Assembly (NCBI GenBank): GCA_046052145.1
Contig: JBJOMW010000017.1
Location: 4,271 to 68,270, forward strand
Direction: 5' to 3'
Length of the DNA: 64,000 bases
DNA from: Falsiroseomonas sp046052145
Lineage (GTDB): Bacteria; Pseudomonadota; Alphaproteobacteria; Acetobacterales; Acetobacteraceae
In this document: positions 54,269 to 63,280 of the stretch, one piece after another
How the letters are laid out: each line of letters starts with the position of its first letter
Numbering within the stretch: position 1 is the stretch's first letter
The notes under the pieces: generated by a model
Seen by the model: the letters and a program-made list of their open reading frames with translations, nothing else
Told to the model about the DNA's origin: nothing
Databases searched by the model: none
Program-made: the position numbers and the translations under genes

Positions 54269-54637
54269 TCATTCCCAATCCAGCGCGCCCTTCCGCCACT
54301 CGTAGACGAAGCCGACGGTGAGCACGCCGAGGAAACCCATCATGGAGAGGAAGCCGAACCACCCGATCTCCCCGAGCGCGATGGCCCAGGGGAACAGGAA
54401 GGCGACCTCGAGGTCGAAGATGATGAAGAGGATGGCGACCAGGTAGAATCGCACATCGAACCGCCGGCGCGTGTCGTCGAAGGGCTCGAAGCCGCATTCA
54501 TAGGTCGAGAGCTTCTCGGGGTTCGGCTTCTGCCGCGCGGCGAGCATGGCGCCGCCAACCATTGCCGAGGCAATGGCCGCTGCGATCCCGAGGAACACCA
54601 GGATCGGAAAATACTCTGCCAGCAGCGGCTGGGTCAT
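54269..54637 (-). CDS. nuoA: NADH-quinone oxidoreductase subunit A
   Basis: This 122-residue, three-helix membrane subunit has the conserved Cys loop KLSTYECGFEPFDDTRRRFD and FYLVAILFIIFDLEVAFLFP. It is the first gene of the operon. The start at 54637 is chosen for MTQPLLAEYFPILVFL; the frame is open far upstream but this is non-coding. The operon promoter should lie in 54638-54890. Confidence 0.96.
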   Translation of the reverse strand: MTQPLLAEYFPILVFLGIAAAIASAMVGGAMLAARQKPNPEKLSTYECGFEPFDDTRRRFDVRFYLVAILFIIFDLEVAFLFPWAIALGEIGWFGFLSMMGFLGVLTVGFVYEWRKGALDWE

Positions 54638-54890
54638 CTGCCTGTGCCGTCCTTGCCTTGCCAACCTCACCGGGGATCTTTGCGCCCCCGGGCCTTCCAC
54701 GCTGCGCCAAAACGGGGCAGCCCGCCGAACCGCGGGGCCCCACCGAGCCGCAACGCGGCGGACATTAGCCGCGCCAAGCGCGCTCCGCCATAGGGCCAGA
54801 CGGGAATGAAGAGGTTGATAAGACAAGCGGCCGCAGCCCCGGGAGGACCAGGGCGCGGCAAGCTAACGAGATAGGGAAAATCCTGTCGCG

Positions 54891-54967
<77 letters not shown>

Positions 54968-55162
54968 CCGCGACAGGAGCCGCGAGATACGGGGGGCCTG
55001 GGGTGGTGTCAAGCGAGGGGAGAGAAGAAAGGCGCGCGCCGGTGAAGGAAGTCGTCGGGGCAGAGCCTCATGGGGCCGCCTATCCGCCCCCAAGCCGCCA
55101 AAGGGCCCGACTTCGCCATGGGCCGATGCGCGGAGCTGCGCCAGGCCGCGGCGCGGGCAACA

Positions 55163-55234
55163 TGGGCGCTGACGGATTCGAACCGCCGACCAACGGTGTG
55201 TAAAACCGCCGCTCTACCACTGAGCTAAGCGCCC
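55163..55234 (-). tRNA. tRNA-Val (TAC), CCA not encoded
   Basis: The minus strand gives acceptor GGGCGCT/AGCGCCC, D-arm GCTC-AGTGGTA-GAGC, anticodon loop TTTACAC (TAC) and T-arm GGCGG-TTCGAAT-CCGTC. The discriminator is A, followed by TGT rather than CCA. It lies between hupB and tRNA-Asp. Confidence 0.97.
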
Positions 55235-55297
55235 GCAGCGGGAGGCCTACGCCAGCGCCTCGCGCCCGCCAAGCCCGCGGCGCGGCATCCCACAACG

Positions 55298-55329
55298 AAA
55301 AAGGCCGGCCCCTTGCAGGGCCGGCCCTT
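55298..55329 (-). terminator. Rho-independent terminator of hupB
   Basis: On the minus strand the stem GGCCGGCCC/GGGCCGGCC (9 bp, extended by one G.U and two A-U pairs, 6-nt loop) is followed by TTTTT. It lies 27 bases after the hupB stop and before tRNA-Val. Confidence 0.9.
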
Positions 55330-55355
55330 CGCAACTGGCTCCGGTCAGCCGGAAA

Positions 55356-55628
55356 TCAGTTCACGGCGTCCTTCAGGCCCTTGCCGGCCTTGAAGCGAAC
55401 GGTCGTCGTGGCGGGGATCTTGATCTCCTCGCCCGTGCGCGGGTTGCGGCCCTTGCCGGCCTTGCGCCTGGAGGTGGAGAAGGTGCCGAAGCCAACCAGC
55501 CGGACCTCCTGCTTCTTCTTCAGCGCCTTGGTGACCGCCTCGAACACTGCGTCGAGCACGTCGCCGGCCTTCGCCTTCGACATCTCGCCGGCTTCAGCGA
55601 CGACGGCAACCAGATCCTGCTTGTTCAT
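55356..55628 (-). CDS. hupB: DNA-binding protein HU
   Basis: This 90-residue nucleoid protein begins MNKQDLVAVVAEAGEMSKAK; GFGTFSTSRRKAGKGRNPRT with the DNA-embracing arm is diagnostic of HU-beta type proteins. It starts at 55628, preceded by a G-rich stretch (seven or more G) that may act as ribosome-binding site. It sits downstream of lon with separate terminators on both sides, so it is a monocistronic unit. Confidence 0.96.
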   Translation of the reverse strand: MNKQDLVAVVAEAGEMSKAKAGDVLDAVFEAVTKALKKKQEVRLVGFGTFSTSRRKAGKGRNPRTGEEIKIPATTTVRFKAGKGLKDAVN

Positions 55629-55664
55629 CGGAACCCCCCCAGTATCCCTTGGCAAGGTGGAATG

Positions 55665-55687
55665 GACGACACGACGGCCGTGTCGTC
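55665..55687. promoter_or_regulatory. 9-bp inverted repeat in the hupB upstream region
   Basis: GACGACACG (55665-55673) and CGTGTCGTC (55679-55687) form a perfect inverted repeat with a 5-nt centre, 37 bases upstream of the hupB ATG. It could be an operator or a hairpin in the leader. TTGACG occurs further upstream on the minus strand (near 55718-55723). Confidence 0.5.
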
Positions 55688-55845
55688 TCGGGCCGGACAC
55701 TGGCGCGCTGTTTCGCGCACGTCAACGTGTGCCTCGGCGTTTTGTGGCGGATAACTGCGGTTCTTGCGCGATGCACGCAACCTGATCGCAGCCCCAACCG
55801 CGCTCGCCGACAGGCCGCTGCGCATGAAATTCGAACAAGCTACGG

Positions 55846-55880
55846 AAAAACAAAGGGCGCCTGCCTCGCGGCAAGCGCCC
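55846..55880 (-). terminator. Rho-independent terminator of lon
   Basis: On the minus strand an 11-bp stem GGGCGCTTGCC/GGCAGGCGCCC (one G.U) with a GCGA (GNRA) loop is followed by TTTGTTTTT. It is 22 bases after the lon stop. Confidence 0.93.
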
Positions 55881-55902
55881 CTTCCCCAGAACCGCCAGGG
55901 CG

Positions 55903-58329
55903 TCAGTGCGGGCGGACGCCTGTGATGTCGCCGCCCGCTGCCGTCGTCGGCGGCGTTTCGGCCGGCTCTTCCCAGGTGATGGGCTCAGGCGCGCGCACCA
56001 GCGCCTTGCCGATCACCTCATCCACATGGCTGACCGCGGTGATCGTGAGCGCCTTCTTCACGCTGTCCGGAATCTCGGCCAGGTCCTTCTCATTGTCCTT
56101 CGGGATGAAGACGGTGGTGACGCCCGCACGCAGCGCCGCCAGCAGCTTTTCCTTCAGGCCACCGATCGGCAGCACGCGGCCGCGTAGCGTGATCTCGCCC
56201 GTCATCGCGACATCGCGGCGCACCGGAATGCCCGTCAGCACGGAGACCATGGAGGTCGCCATGGCGATGCCCGCACTCGGCCCATCCTTCGGCGTCGCAC
56301 CTTCCGGCACATGGACGTGGATGTCGCGCTTCTCGAACAGCGTCGGCTTCAGGCCGAAGCTCGTCGCACGCGAGCGCACATAGCTCATCGCGGCGCTGAC
56401 GCTCTCCTGCATCACGTCGCCGAGCTTGCCGGTCTGCTTCACATTGCCCTTGCCGGGCAGCATCACCGATTCGATCGTCAGGATCTCACCGCCCACCTCG
56501 GTCCAGGCAAGGCCGGTGACGACGCCCACCATGTCCTCCGCCTCAGCCTCGCCGTAGCGGAACTTCCGCACACCAGCGAACTTCTCGAGGTTCTTGACGG
56601 TGACCGCGACCTTCTTCGACTGCTTCGCGACGATCTCGCGCACCGCCTTGCGCGCGACACCCGACAGCTCGCGCTCCAGGTTGCGCACGCCGGCTTCCCG
56701 CGTGTGGTAGCGCACCATGTCGCGGACCGCGTCGTCGCTGATCGTCCACTCGCCCTTCTTCAGCCCATTGGCCTCGGCGACCTTGGGCAGCAGGTGGCGC
56801 TTGGCGATCTCGACCTTCTCATCCTCGGTGTAGCCAGGGATGCGGATGATCTCCATGCGGTCCAACAGCGGCTGCGGCATCCGCAAGCTGTTCGCCGTGG
56901 TGATGAACATCACGTCCGAAAGGTCGTAATCCACTTCCAGATAGTGATCGTTGAAGGTGCCGTTCTGCTCGGGGTCCAGCACCTCCAGCAGCGCCGCGGA
57001 GGGATCGCCCCGCCAATCGGCGCCAAGCTTATCGATCTCATCGAGCAGGAAGAGCGGGTTCGACGCCTTCGCCTTCTTCATGCCCTGGATGACCTTGCCC
57101 GGCATGGAGCCGATATAGGTCCGACGGTGGCCGCGCACCTCTGCCTCATCGCGCACGCCGCCCAAGGACATGCGCACGAAGTTCCGCCCCGTGGCCTTGG
57201 CGATGGATTTGCCGAGCGAGGTCTTGCCCACACCCGGCGGCCCGACCAGGCACAGGATCGGCCCGCGGATCTTCTGGCTGCGCGACTGCACGGCCAGGTA
57301 TTCGATGATCCGCTCCTTCACCTTCTCGAGCCCGTAGTGGTCGGCGTCGAGCACCTTCTCCGCCGCGACGATGTCGTTGCGGATGCGCGTCTTCTTCTTC
57401 CAGGGGATCGAGAGAATCCAGTCGAGGTAGTTCCGCACCACCGTCGCCTCGGCGGACATGGGCGACATGGATTTGAGCTTCTTAAGCTCGCCCAGCGCCT
57501 TCTCCCGCGCTTCCTTGGTAAGCTTGGTGGCCTTGATCTTGGCCTCGAGCTCCGCGGCCTCGTCCTTGCCGTCCTCGCCCTCGCCCAGCTCCTTCTGGAT
57601 CGCCTTCAGCTGCTCATTCAGGTAGTACTCGCGCTGCGTCTTCTCCATCTGCCGCTTCACGCGGTTACGGATGCGCTTCTCCACCTGCAGCACGCCGATC
57701 TCGCCCTCCATATGGGCGAAGACGCGCTCGAGCCGCGGGGAGACGCCGGCGGTCTCCAGCAGCTCCTGCTTCTCGCTGATCTTGAGGTTGAGGTGGCTGG
57801 CCACCGTGTCGGCGAGCTTCGACGCGTCCTCGATCTGGTTGATCGAAACCAGCACCTCCGGCGCGATCTTCTTGTTGAGCTTGATGTAGCTCTCGAACTG
57901 CGTGACGACGCTGCGGGCCAGCGCCTCCTGCTCGCGGCCTTCGGCCGCCGGCTCTTCCGCCATCGGGCTGGCGAAGGCTTCGAAATAGGGGTCGGTGGAT
58001 TTGTAGGCCGAGATCTGCGCGCGGCGTCCGCCTTCGACCAGCACCTTCACCGTGCCGTCGGGCAGCTTCAGCAGCTGCAGCACGGTCGAGACGGTGCCGA
58101 CCATGTAGAGGTCGTCCACGCCAGGATCGTCCTGCGCCGCGTTCTTCTGGGCGACGAGCAGGATCTGCTTGTCGTCGCGCATCACCGCTTCCAGCGCACG
58201 CACGGATTTCTCGCGCCCGACGAAGAGCGGCACGATCATGTGCGGGAAGACGACGATGTCGCGCAGGGGCAGCACGGGCAGCAATTCGCCCGCGCCGAGT
58301 GCCGGTTTGTCTTGGGGATGGGCCGCCAT
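55903..58329 (-). CDS. lon: ATP-dependent Lon protease
   Basis: This 808-residue AAA+ protease has an N-terminal LON domain (LPVLPLRDIVVFPHMIVPLF), a coiled-coil region, Walker A GPPGVGKTSLGKSIA near residue 362, LFLLDEIDKLGADWRGDP as Walker B, and a C-terminal serine protease domain with the catalytic Ser in EGATPKDGPSAGIAMA and Lys in GLKEKLLAALRAG. It degrades damaged and regulatory proteins. The clpP-clpX-lon-hupB order is conserved. Confidence 0.97.
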   Translation of the reverse strand: MAAHPQDKPALGAGELLPVLPLRDIVVFPHMIVPLFVGREKSVRALEAVMRDDKQILLVAQKNAAQDDPGVDDLYMVGTVSTVLQLLKLPDGTVKVLVEGGRRAQISAYKSTDPYFEAFASPMAEEPAAEGREQEALARSVVTQFESYIKLNKKIAPEVLVSINQIEDASKLADTVASHLNLKISEKQELLETAGVSPRLERVFAHMEGEIGVLQVEKRIRNRVKRQMEKTQREYYLNEQLKAIQKELGEGEDGKDEAAELEAKIKATKLTKEAREKALGELKKLKSMSPMSAEATVVRNYLDWILSIPWKKKTRIRNDIVAAEKVLDADHYGLEKVKERIIEYLAVQSRSQKIRGPILCLVGPPGVGKTSLGKSIAKATGRNFVRMSLGGVRDEAEVRGHRRTYIGSMPGKVIQGMKKAKASNPLFLLDEIDKLGADWRGDPSAALLEVLDPEQNGTFNDHYLEVDYDLSDVMFITTANSLRMPQPLLDRMEIIRIPGYTEDEKVEIAKRHLLPKVAEANGLKKGEWTISDDAVRDMVRYHTREAGVRNLERELSGVARKAVREIVAKQSKKVAVTVKNLEKFAGVRKFRYGEAEAEDMVGVVTGLAWTEVGGEILTIESVMLPGKGNVKQTGKLGDVMQESVSAAMSYVRSRATSFGLKPTLFEKRDIHVHVPEGATPKDGPSAGIAMATSMVSVLTGIPVRRDVAMTGEITLRGRVLPIGGLKEKLLAALRAGVTTVFIPKDNEKDLAEIPDSVKKALTITAVSHVDEVIGKALVRAPEPITWEEPAETPPTTAAGGDITGVRPH

Positions 58330-58551
58330 CAGGACCTCACTGGGGACGATCGGCGGGGGGCCGCCCGCGGCGGTCCGGAAATCCGGACCCGCCGCTTGGT
58401 GGCACGGCCCCGCGCCACGGGAATGTCATGGAGATGGCCCCCCTGCCCCGCCGCTGCAAGCGCCCGACGATCGTGTGAGCGACCGGCGCAGGAGCGACCG
58501 GCGCAAAGGGCGCCGGCGACGCGGGAAGGTTCGGGGGGCTGCAGCACGCGC

Positions 58552-59808
58552 TCAGCTGGCAGCCTGCTCCGCCTGGCGCTCGCCATAGATGAAGAGCGGG
58601 CTGGCGCGGCCTTCGGCAACCTCGCCATTCACCACCACCTCCTCGACATCCTCGAGACCGGGGAGGTCGAACATGGTGGCAAGCAGAATGCTCTCCATGA
58701 TGGAGCGCAGGCCGCGTGCGCCGGTGCGGCGCTGGATGGCCCGCGTCGCGACGGAGCGCAGCGCATCATCGGTGAAGGTGAGCTTCGCGCCCTCCATCTC
58801 GAACAGGCGCTGATACTGCTTCACCAGCGCGTTCTTCGGCTTGGTGAGGATCTCGATCAGCGCCTTCTCGTCCAGATCCTCAAGCGTCGCGACCACCGGC
58901 AGGCGGCCGATGAATTCGGGGATCAGGCCGAACTTCAGCAGGTCCTCGGGCTCGACCTCGCGCAGGATGGCGCCGGTGCGGCGGTCGTCGGGCGCGCGCA
59001 CCTCAGCGCCGAAGCCGATGCCGGAGCCCTTGCCGCGGCTGCCGATGATCTTCTCAAGCCCCGCAAAGGCGCCGCCGCAGATGAAGAGGATGTTGGTCGT
59101 ATCCACCTGCAGGAATTCCTGCTGCGGATGCTTCCGCCCGCCCTGCGGGGGGACGCTCGCGACCGTGCCTTCCATGATCTTGAGCAGCGCCTGCTGGACG
59201 CCCTCCCCGCTCACATCGCGGGTGATGGAGGGGTTGTCCGACTTGCGGCTGATCTTATCGACCTCGTCGATATAGACGATGCCGCGCTGCGCCCGCTCGA
59301 CGTTGTAATCGGCCGATTGCAGCAGCTTCAGGATGATGTTCTCGACATCCTCGCCGACATAGCCGGCTTCGGTCAGCGTCGTCGCATCCGCCATGGTGAA
59401 GGGCACGTCGAGGATGCGCGCCAGCGTCTGCGCCAGCAGCGTCTTCCCCGAGCCCGTCGGCCCGATCAGCATGATGTTGGACTTCGCGATCTCCACATCG
59501 CCGGACTTCCCGGCATGGGCGAGGCGCTTGTAGTGGTTGTGGACGGCCACCGAGAGCACGCGCTTGGCGTGGTCCTGCCCGATCACGTAATCGTCAAGAA
59601 CCTTGCAGATCTCGCGCGGCGTCGGCACGCCATCGCGGGACTTCACGAGGGTCGTCTTGTGCTCCTCGCGGATGATGTCCATGCACAACTCGACGCATTC
59701 ATCGCAGATGAACACGGTCGGCCCGGCGATAAGCTTCCGGACCTCGTGCTGCGACTTGCCGCAGAACGAGCAGTAGAGGGTGTTCTTCGAGTCGCCGGAC
59801 TTGCTCAT
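58552..59808 (-). CDS. clpX: ATP-dependent Clp protease ATPase subunit ClpX
   Basis: This 418-residue unfoldase for ClpP has an N-terminal zinc-binding domain (YCSFCGKSQHEVRKL, then CDECVELC), Walker A GPTGSGKTLLAQTLARIL, Walker B IVYIDEVDKISR, and the IGF loop in LGLIPEFIGRLPV-like sequence (FGLIPEFIGRLPVVATL). The start at 59808 (MSKSGDSKNTLYC) is the family start; an upstream ATG adds nine residues. A 189-nt gap separates it from clpP. Confidence 0.97.
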   Translation of the reverse strand: MSKSGDSKNTLYCSFCGKSQHEVRKLIAGPTVFICDECVELCMDIIREEHKTTLVKSRDGVPTPREICKVLDDYVIGQDHAKRVLSVAVHNHYKRLAHAGKSGDVEIAKSNIMLIGPTGSGKTLLAQTLARILDVPFTMADATTLTEAGYVGEDVENIILKLLQSADYNVERAQRGIVYIDEVDKISRKSDNPSITRDVSGEGVQQALLKIMEGTVASVPPQGGRKHPQQEFLQVDTTNILFICGGAFAGLEKIIGSRGKGSGIGFGAEVRAPDDRRTGAILREVEPEDLLKFGLIPEFIGRLPVVATLEDLDEKALIEILTKPKNALVKQYQRLFEMEGAKLTFTDDALRSVATRAIQRRTGARGLRSIMESILLATMFDLPGLEDVEEVVVNGEVAEGRASPLFIYGERQAEQAAS

Positions 59809-59942
59809 GCGCGCTCCAGGAGCCCAGCCCCCCAACGGAGGGGATCGGCATCGGGTCTCGCCCGCCCCCCGGCAGGGAGGTCGGCCTCAGGGGACCATAG
59901 CCCCCGCTTGTCGTGTGGGAAAGCCAAACCGCGCCCCGCCCG

Positions 59943-59975
59943 GCCCGAAAGGCCGCTCACGAGGCCCTTTCGGGC
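59943..59975 (-). terminator. Hairpin between clpP and clpX
   Basis: A 10-bp stem GCCCGAAAGG/CCTTTCGGGC (plus two inner G-C pairs) lies 24 bases after the clpP stop and is flanked by GC-rich complementary sequence. No T-run follows, so it may only attenuate reading from clpP into clpX or stabilise the clpP message. Confidence 0.55.
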
Positions 59976-59998
59976 GGGGCAGAGGGGCGCGGGCGGGC

Positions 59999-60646
59999 TC
60001 AGCTCTTCGGCGCCTCTGCGGGCGGCAGGGGGCGCTGTTCGACCACCTGATCCACCAGGCCGAAGGCCAGCGCCTCCTCGGCGGACATGTAGGTGTCGCG
60101 CTCCAGCTTGTTCTGGATTTCCTCGATCGGCTGGCCGGTGTGGCGGACATAGATCTCGTTCAGCCGCTGGCGGGTCTTCAGGATCTCGCGCGCCTGGATC
60201 TCGATATCCGTCGCCTGGCCCTGCGCACCGCCGGAGGGCTGGTGGACCATGATCTTGCTGTTCGGCAGGGCGAAGCGCTTGCCCTTCTCGCCCGCCGTCA
60301 GCAGCAGGCTGCCCATGGAGGCGGCCATGCCCATGCACACGGTCGAAACCGGGGCGCGGATGTACTGCATGGTGTCGTAGATCGCGAGGCCAGCCGTCAC
60401 CACGCCGCCCGGGCTGTTGATGTAGAAGGAGATATCCTTGTTCGGGTTCTCGCTTTCCAGGAACAGCAGCTGGGCGCAGAGCAGGCTGGCGACCTGGTCG
60501 TACACCGGGCCCGTCAGGAAGATGATCCGCTCCTTCAGCAGGCGCGAATAGATGTCGAAGGCGCGCTCGCCCCGGGCGGTCTGCTCGATCACCATGGGGA
60601 CCAGGGTGTTGTTGTAGATCTCGACGGGGTCGCGCTCGCGCAGCAT
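59999..60646 (-). CDS. clpP: ATP-dependent Clp protease proteolytic subunit
   Basis: This 215-residue serine protease subunit forms tetradecameric chambers with ClpX or ClpA. The catalytic Ser is in GMAASMGSLLL, the His in IMVHQPSGGAQGQ, and the Asp in NKLERDTYMSAEEAL. The start is MLRERDPVEIYNNTLVPMV; alphaproteobacterial ClpP commonly begins near here. It sits between tig and clpX. Confidence 0.96.
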   Translation of the reverse strand: MLRERDPVEIYNNTLVPMVIEQTARGERAFDIYSRLLKERIIFLTGPVYDQVASLLCAQLLFLESENPNKDISFYINSPGGVVTAGLAIYDTMQYIRAPVSTVCMGMAASMGSLLLTAGEKGKRFALPNSKIMVHQPSGGAQGQATDIEIQAREILKTRQRLNEIYVRHTGQPIEEIQNKLERDTYMSAEEALAFGLVDQVVEQRPLPPAEAPKS

Positions 60647-60779
60647 GGGCGTCCTTTCAGGCCCGGTCGTCCGGGCGGGGCCCGCCAGCCGGTCGGCGGC
60701 GGGATCGAATCTGGGTCTCGACCTAATGTGGGCGGTTCGCCGCGGCGCGCAAACCCCCCGCCGAGCCCCAGAACGAAAC

Positions 60780-60841
60780 GGGGGGAGGACCGACCGGCCC
60801 TCCCCCCGCGCAGAACCATGCCCCCGGGCGCCGCCGGGGGC
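60780..60841 (-). terminator. Two tandem GC-rich hairpins downstream of tig
   Basis: GGGGGGAGG/CCTCCCCCC (9 bp, 60780-60807) and GCCCCCGG/CCGGGGGC (8 bp, 60820-60841, 6-nt loop) lie 9 and 43 bases after the tig stop on the minus strand. Neither has a T-run. Together they probably end or attenuate tig transcription before clpP. Confidence 0.6.
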
Positions 60842-60849
60842 GCGTTTCG

Positions 60850-62187
60850 TCAGCCAGCGGCCTCGGTCAGCTCGGCCGGGCTCACCGACTTCTCGGTGAC
60901 CTTGGCGAGTTCGAGGACGAAGTCCACGACCTTCTCCTCGAAGATCGGGGCGCGGAGACCCTCCACCGCCTGCGGGTTCTGGCGGAAATAGTCGAGGACC
61001 TGCTTCTCCTGCCCCGGATAGCGGCTGGCCTCAGCGCGCATCGCGCCGGCCAGCTCCTCGTTCGAGACCTGGATGTTGTTGGTCCGGCCGATCTCCGACA
61101 GCAGCAGGCCGAGGCGGATGCGGCGTTCCGCGATCGCCTTGTACTCGGCCTTCAGCGTCTCCTCGTCCTTGCCCTTGTCGTCCTCATCGAGGCGACCGGC
61201 CTTCAGGTCGGCCTCGATGCGCTGCCAGATCTGGCCGAACTCGCCCTCGACCATGCCCTCGGGCGCGGCAAAGGCGGCCTTCTCGGCCAGCGCGTCCAGC
61301 AGGGCGCGCTTCGCCTTCATGCGGGCCAGCCCGTCATATTCGCGCTGCAGATTCTCCGTCACGCGAGCGCGGACGGCGGCCATGTCCTCGGCGCCGAGGC
61401 GCTTGGCCAACTCGTCATCGAGCTCGGGCAGCACCTTCACCTTCAGGGCCTTGGCCGTGATGGCGAAGACCGCCGCCTTGCCGGCGAGCTCGGCCGAGCC
61501 GTATTCGGCCGGGAAGGCCACGTCGATGTCCTTCTGCTCGCCGGGCTTCATGCCTTCGAGCTGCTCGGTGAAGCCCGGGATGAAGCCGCTGCCGGCGACC
61601 TCGATCGGCATGTCGGACGCCGTTCCGCCCGGGAAGGGCTCGGCCAGGCTGCCGTCGTCGTTCTTGATGCGGCCGACGAAGTCGCAGACCAGAATCTCGC
61701 CCTTTGCCGCGGCGCGCGGCTCGGCGACGTCCTCGGTGCCGGCCAGACGCTCGCGCATGGTCTGCAGGAATTCGTCCACCTGCTCATCGCCCGGGGTCGC
61801 CTTCTCGCGCTCCAGGCTGATGGAGGCGAAGTCGGGCATCGGGATCTCGGGCAGCAGCTCGAGGTCGATCTTGTATTCGAGATCGGCGCCGTCGCTGTAG
61901 TTCACCAGCTCGATCTTCGGCTGCATGGCCGGGCGGAGGCCGCGGTCGGAGATGACCTGGCGGGTCGCCTCGTTCACGCTCTCCTCCAGCACCTCGCCGG
62001 CGACGGCCTGGCCGTAGCGCGCCTTGACGACGGCGGCCGGCACCTTGCCGGGGCGGAAGCCGGGCAGCTTCAGCTCGGAGCCGATCTTCGCCAGGCGCTT
62101 GGCCTGCCGATCGGCAAGGCTCGCCGCGGGCACAACGACCTGGAATGCCCTCTTGAGCCCTTCGGCCGGCAGCTCGGTGACCTGCAT
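60850..62187 (-). CDS. tig: Trigger factor
   Basis: This 445-residue ribosome-associated chaperone has a ribosome-binding N-domain with the signature segment LPGFRPGKVPAAVVKARYG, a FKBP-type PPIase domain (VCDFVGRIKNDDGSLAEPFP) and a helical C-domain. The start at 62187 (MQVTELPAEGLKR) is typical; the frame is open upstream. It is the upstream gene of clpP-clpX-lon, so new-chain folding and degradation genes are together. Confidence 0.96.
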   Translation of the reverse strand: MQVTELPAEGLKRAFQVVVPAASLADRQAKRLAKIGSELKLPGFRPGKVPAAVVKARYGQAVAGEVLEESVNEATRQVISDRGLRPAMQPKIELVNYSDGADLEYKIDLELLPEIPMPDFASISLEREKATPGDEQVDEFLQTMRERLAGTEDVAEPRAAAKGEILVCDFVGRIKNDDGSLAEPFPGGTASDMPIEVAGSGFIPGFTEQLEGMKPGEQKDIDVAFPAEYGSAELAGKAAVFAITAKALKVKVLPELDDELAKRLGAEDMAAVRARVTENLQREYDGLARMKAKRALLDALAEKAAFAAPEGMVEGEFGQIWQRIEADLKAGRLDEDDKGKDEETLKAEYKAIAERRIRLGLLLSEIGRTNNIQVSNEELAGAMRAEASRYPGQEKQVLDYFRQNPQAVEGLRAPIFEEKVVDFVLELAKVTEKSVSPAELTEAAG

Positions 62188-62288
62188 GTGAACCTTCCGG
62201 AATTCCTCTAGCGGCGCCCCGGCGGGCCCCGCGTAACGCGTCAAGCCCGCCCCGTTAGCGCCCCCCGCGCCGCGGGGCAATGGGGCGA

Positions 62289-63098
62289 CTACGCCGCCGG
62301 CTGGGCCGGGTGGATGCGCGCCAACCCCGGATCGCCCTCCGGCAAGGCCAGCAGGTTGATCCCGACAGGCCAGAAACGATAGCCGAAGCGTCCTAGAAAG
62401 CCCGAGAGTTCGGCCACATCGGCCTTGATGTGCTCCACCAGAAGGTAAGGCCGACAGCGGCCCAGCACCTCTGACGCGCCCTGGAGGGCGGCCTGCTCCA
62501 TCCCCTCGATATCGAGCTTCAGCAGGTCGAGCCGCGGCAGACCCAGACTGTCCAGGCGGATCGACCGCACGGGCTGCATCGCCTCCGGTCGGTAGTCCAA
62601 GGGCTGGCCAATGTCTTCAGGCGCCGAGCGGGGACGGAGTTCAAGGCTGCCGAAACTTGCTGGGCGACTGTAGTCCGGCTGCGGCATGGCCAGGGTGCCA
62701 TCCGCGTCAGCCAGCGCCGCGAGCAGCGCGCGGGCGTTGAAGCAGTTGTTCAGGCAGATGTTTCCCGCCAGCGCGTAGAAAAATCGCTCCTGCGCCTCGA
62801 CAGCCAGCACGCTGCCCCAGCCGGTCATGTGCGTGGCCCAGGCGATGGTGTGCACGCCGATATTGGCCCCACCATCGAGCGCCACGACCCCATCGCCCCG
62901 GAACTCGCGCAGCCAGCCGATGAGGGTAAGGGCAAGGTCCACCTCCTCCGGGTCGAAGGCGCCCGTGTTGAGAAGCTGGAACCCGACGCCGTAGCCGCGC
63001 GTCGCATCCACAAGACGGTAGTCGTTGCGATTGACAATCAGACTGCCCTGATCGGTGGCAGCCAGGATGAAGGGCAGAGGGCGGGTTGGCCTCGGCAT
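62289..63098 (-). CDS. FkbM family SAM-dependent methyltransferase
   Basis: About 269 residues are encoded. VVALDGGANIGVHTIAWATH is the SAM-binding motif I, with the helix and EAQERFFYALAGNICLNN that follow as in FkbM-type enzymes; LDLLKLDIEGMEQAALQG and YLLVEHIKAD are the matching C-terminal motifs. Such enzymes often methylate sugar or lipid-linked glycans, but the target is not known here. The ATG at 63098 has GGAG six bases before it; ATG 63110 is possible. The open frame also runs into tRNA-Leu, which is not coding. Confidence 0.83.
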   Translation of the reverse strand: MPRPTRPLPFILAATDQGSLIVNRNDYRLVDATRGYGVGFQLLNTGAFDPEEVDLALTLIGWLREFRGDGVVALDGGANIGVHTIAWATHMTGWGSVLAVEAQERFFYALAGNICLNNCFNARALLAALADADGTLAMPQPDYSRPASFGSLELRPRSAPEDIGQPLDYRPEAMQPVRSIRLDSLGLPRLDLLKLDIEGMEQAALQGASEVLGRCRPYLLVEHIKADVAELSGFLGRFGYRFWPVGINLLALPEGDPGLARIHPAQPAA

Positions 63099-63118
63099 GT
63101 CTGGCTCCATCGGGGGAC

Positions 63119-63199
63119 TGCGGGCGGAGGGACTTGAACCCCCATGGCTTGCGCCACTGGAACCTAAATCCAGCGTGTCTACCGTTTCACCACGCCCGC
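63119..63199 (-). tRNA. tRNA-Leu (TAG), CCA not encoded
   Basis: The minus strand shows acceptor GCGGGCG/CGCCCGC, an anticodon stem CTGGA/TCCAG around loop TTTAGGT (TAG), a variable arm, and T-arm GGGGG-TTCAAGT-CCCTC-like pairing. The discriminator is A, followed by GTC, so CCA must be added. The long variable arm fits a class II leucine tRNA. It lies about 20 bases before the FkbM gene start. Confidence 0.96.
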
Positions 63200-63280
63200 A
63201 CAGTGCGACGCCGAGCCAGCGCGCTGCCAACACATGCGACAGCCAGCGCCCGCGGTCGAGTCCTGCTTCGTCCCGGCTCG

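Noticed and set aside
56311..60252. Very long plus-strand open frame (over 1300 codons) across lon, clpX and clpP
   Set aside because: It is antisense to three well-identified genes. It is an artefact of the high-GC third-position pattern; its Leu/Arg/His-rich translation has no family features.
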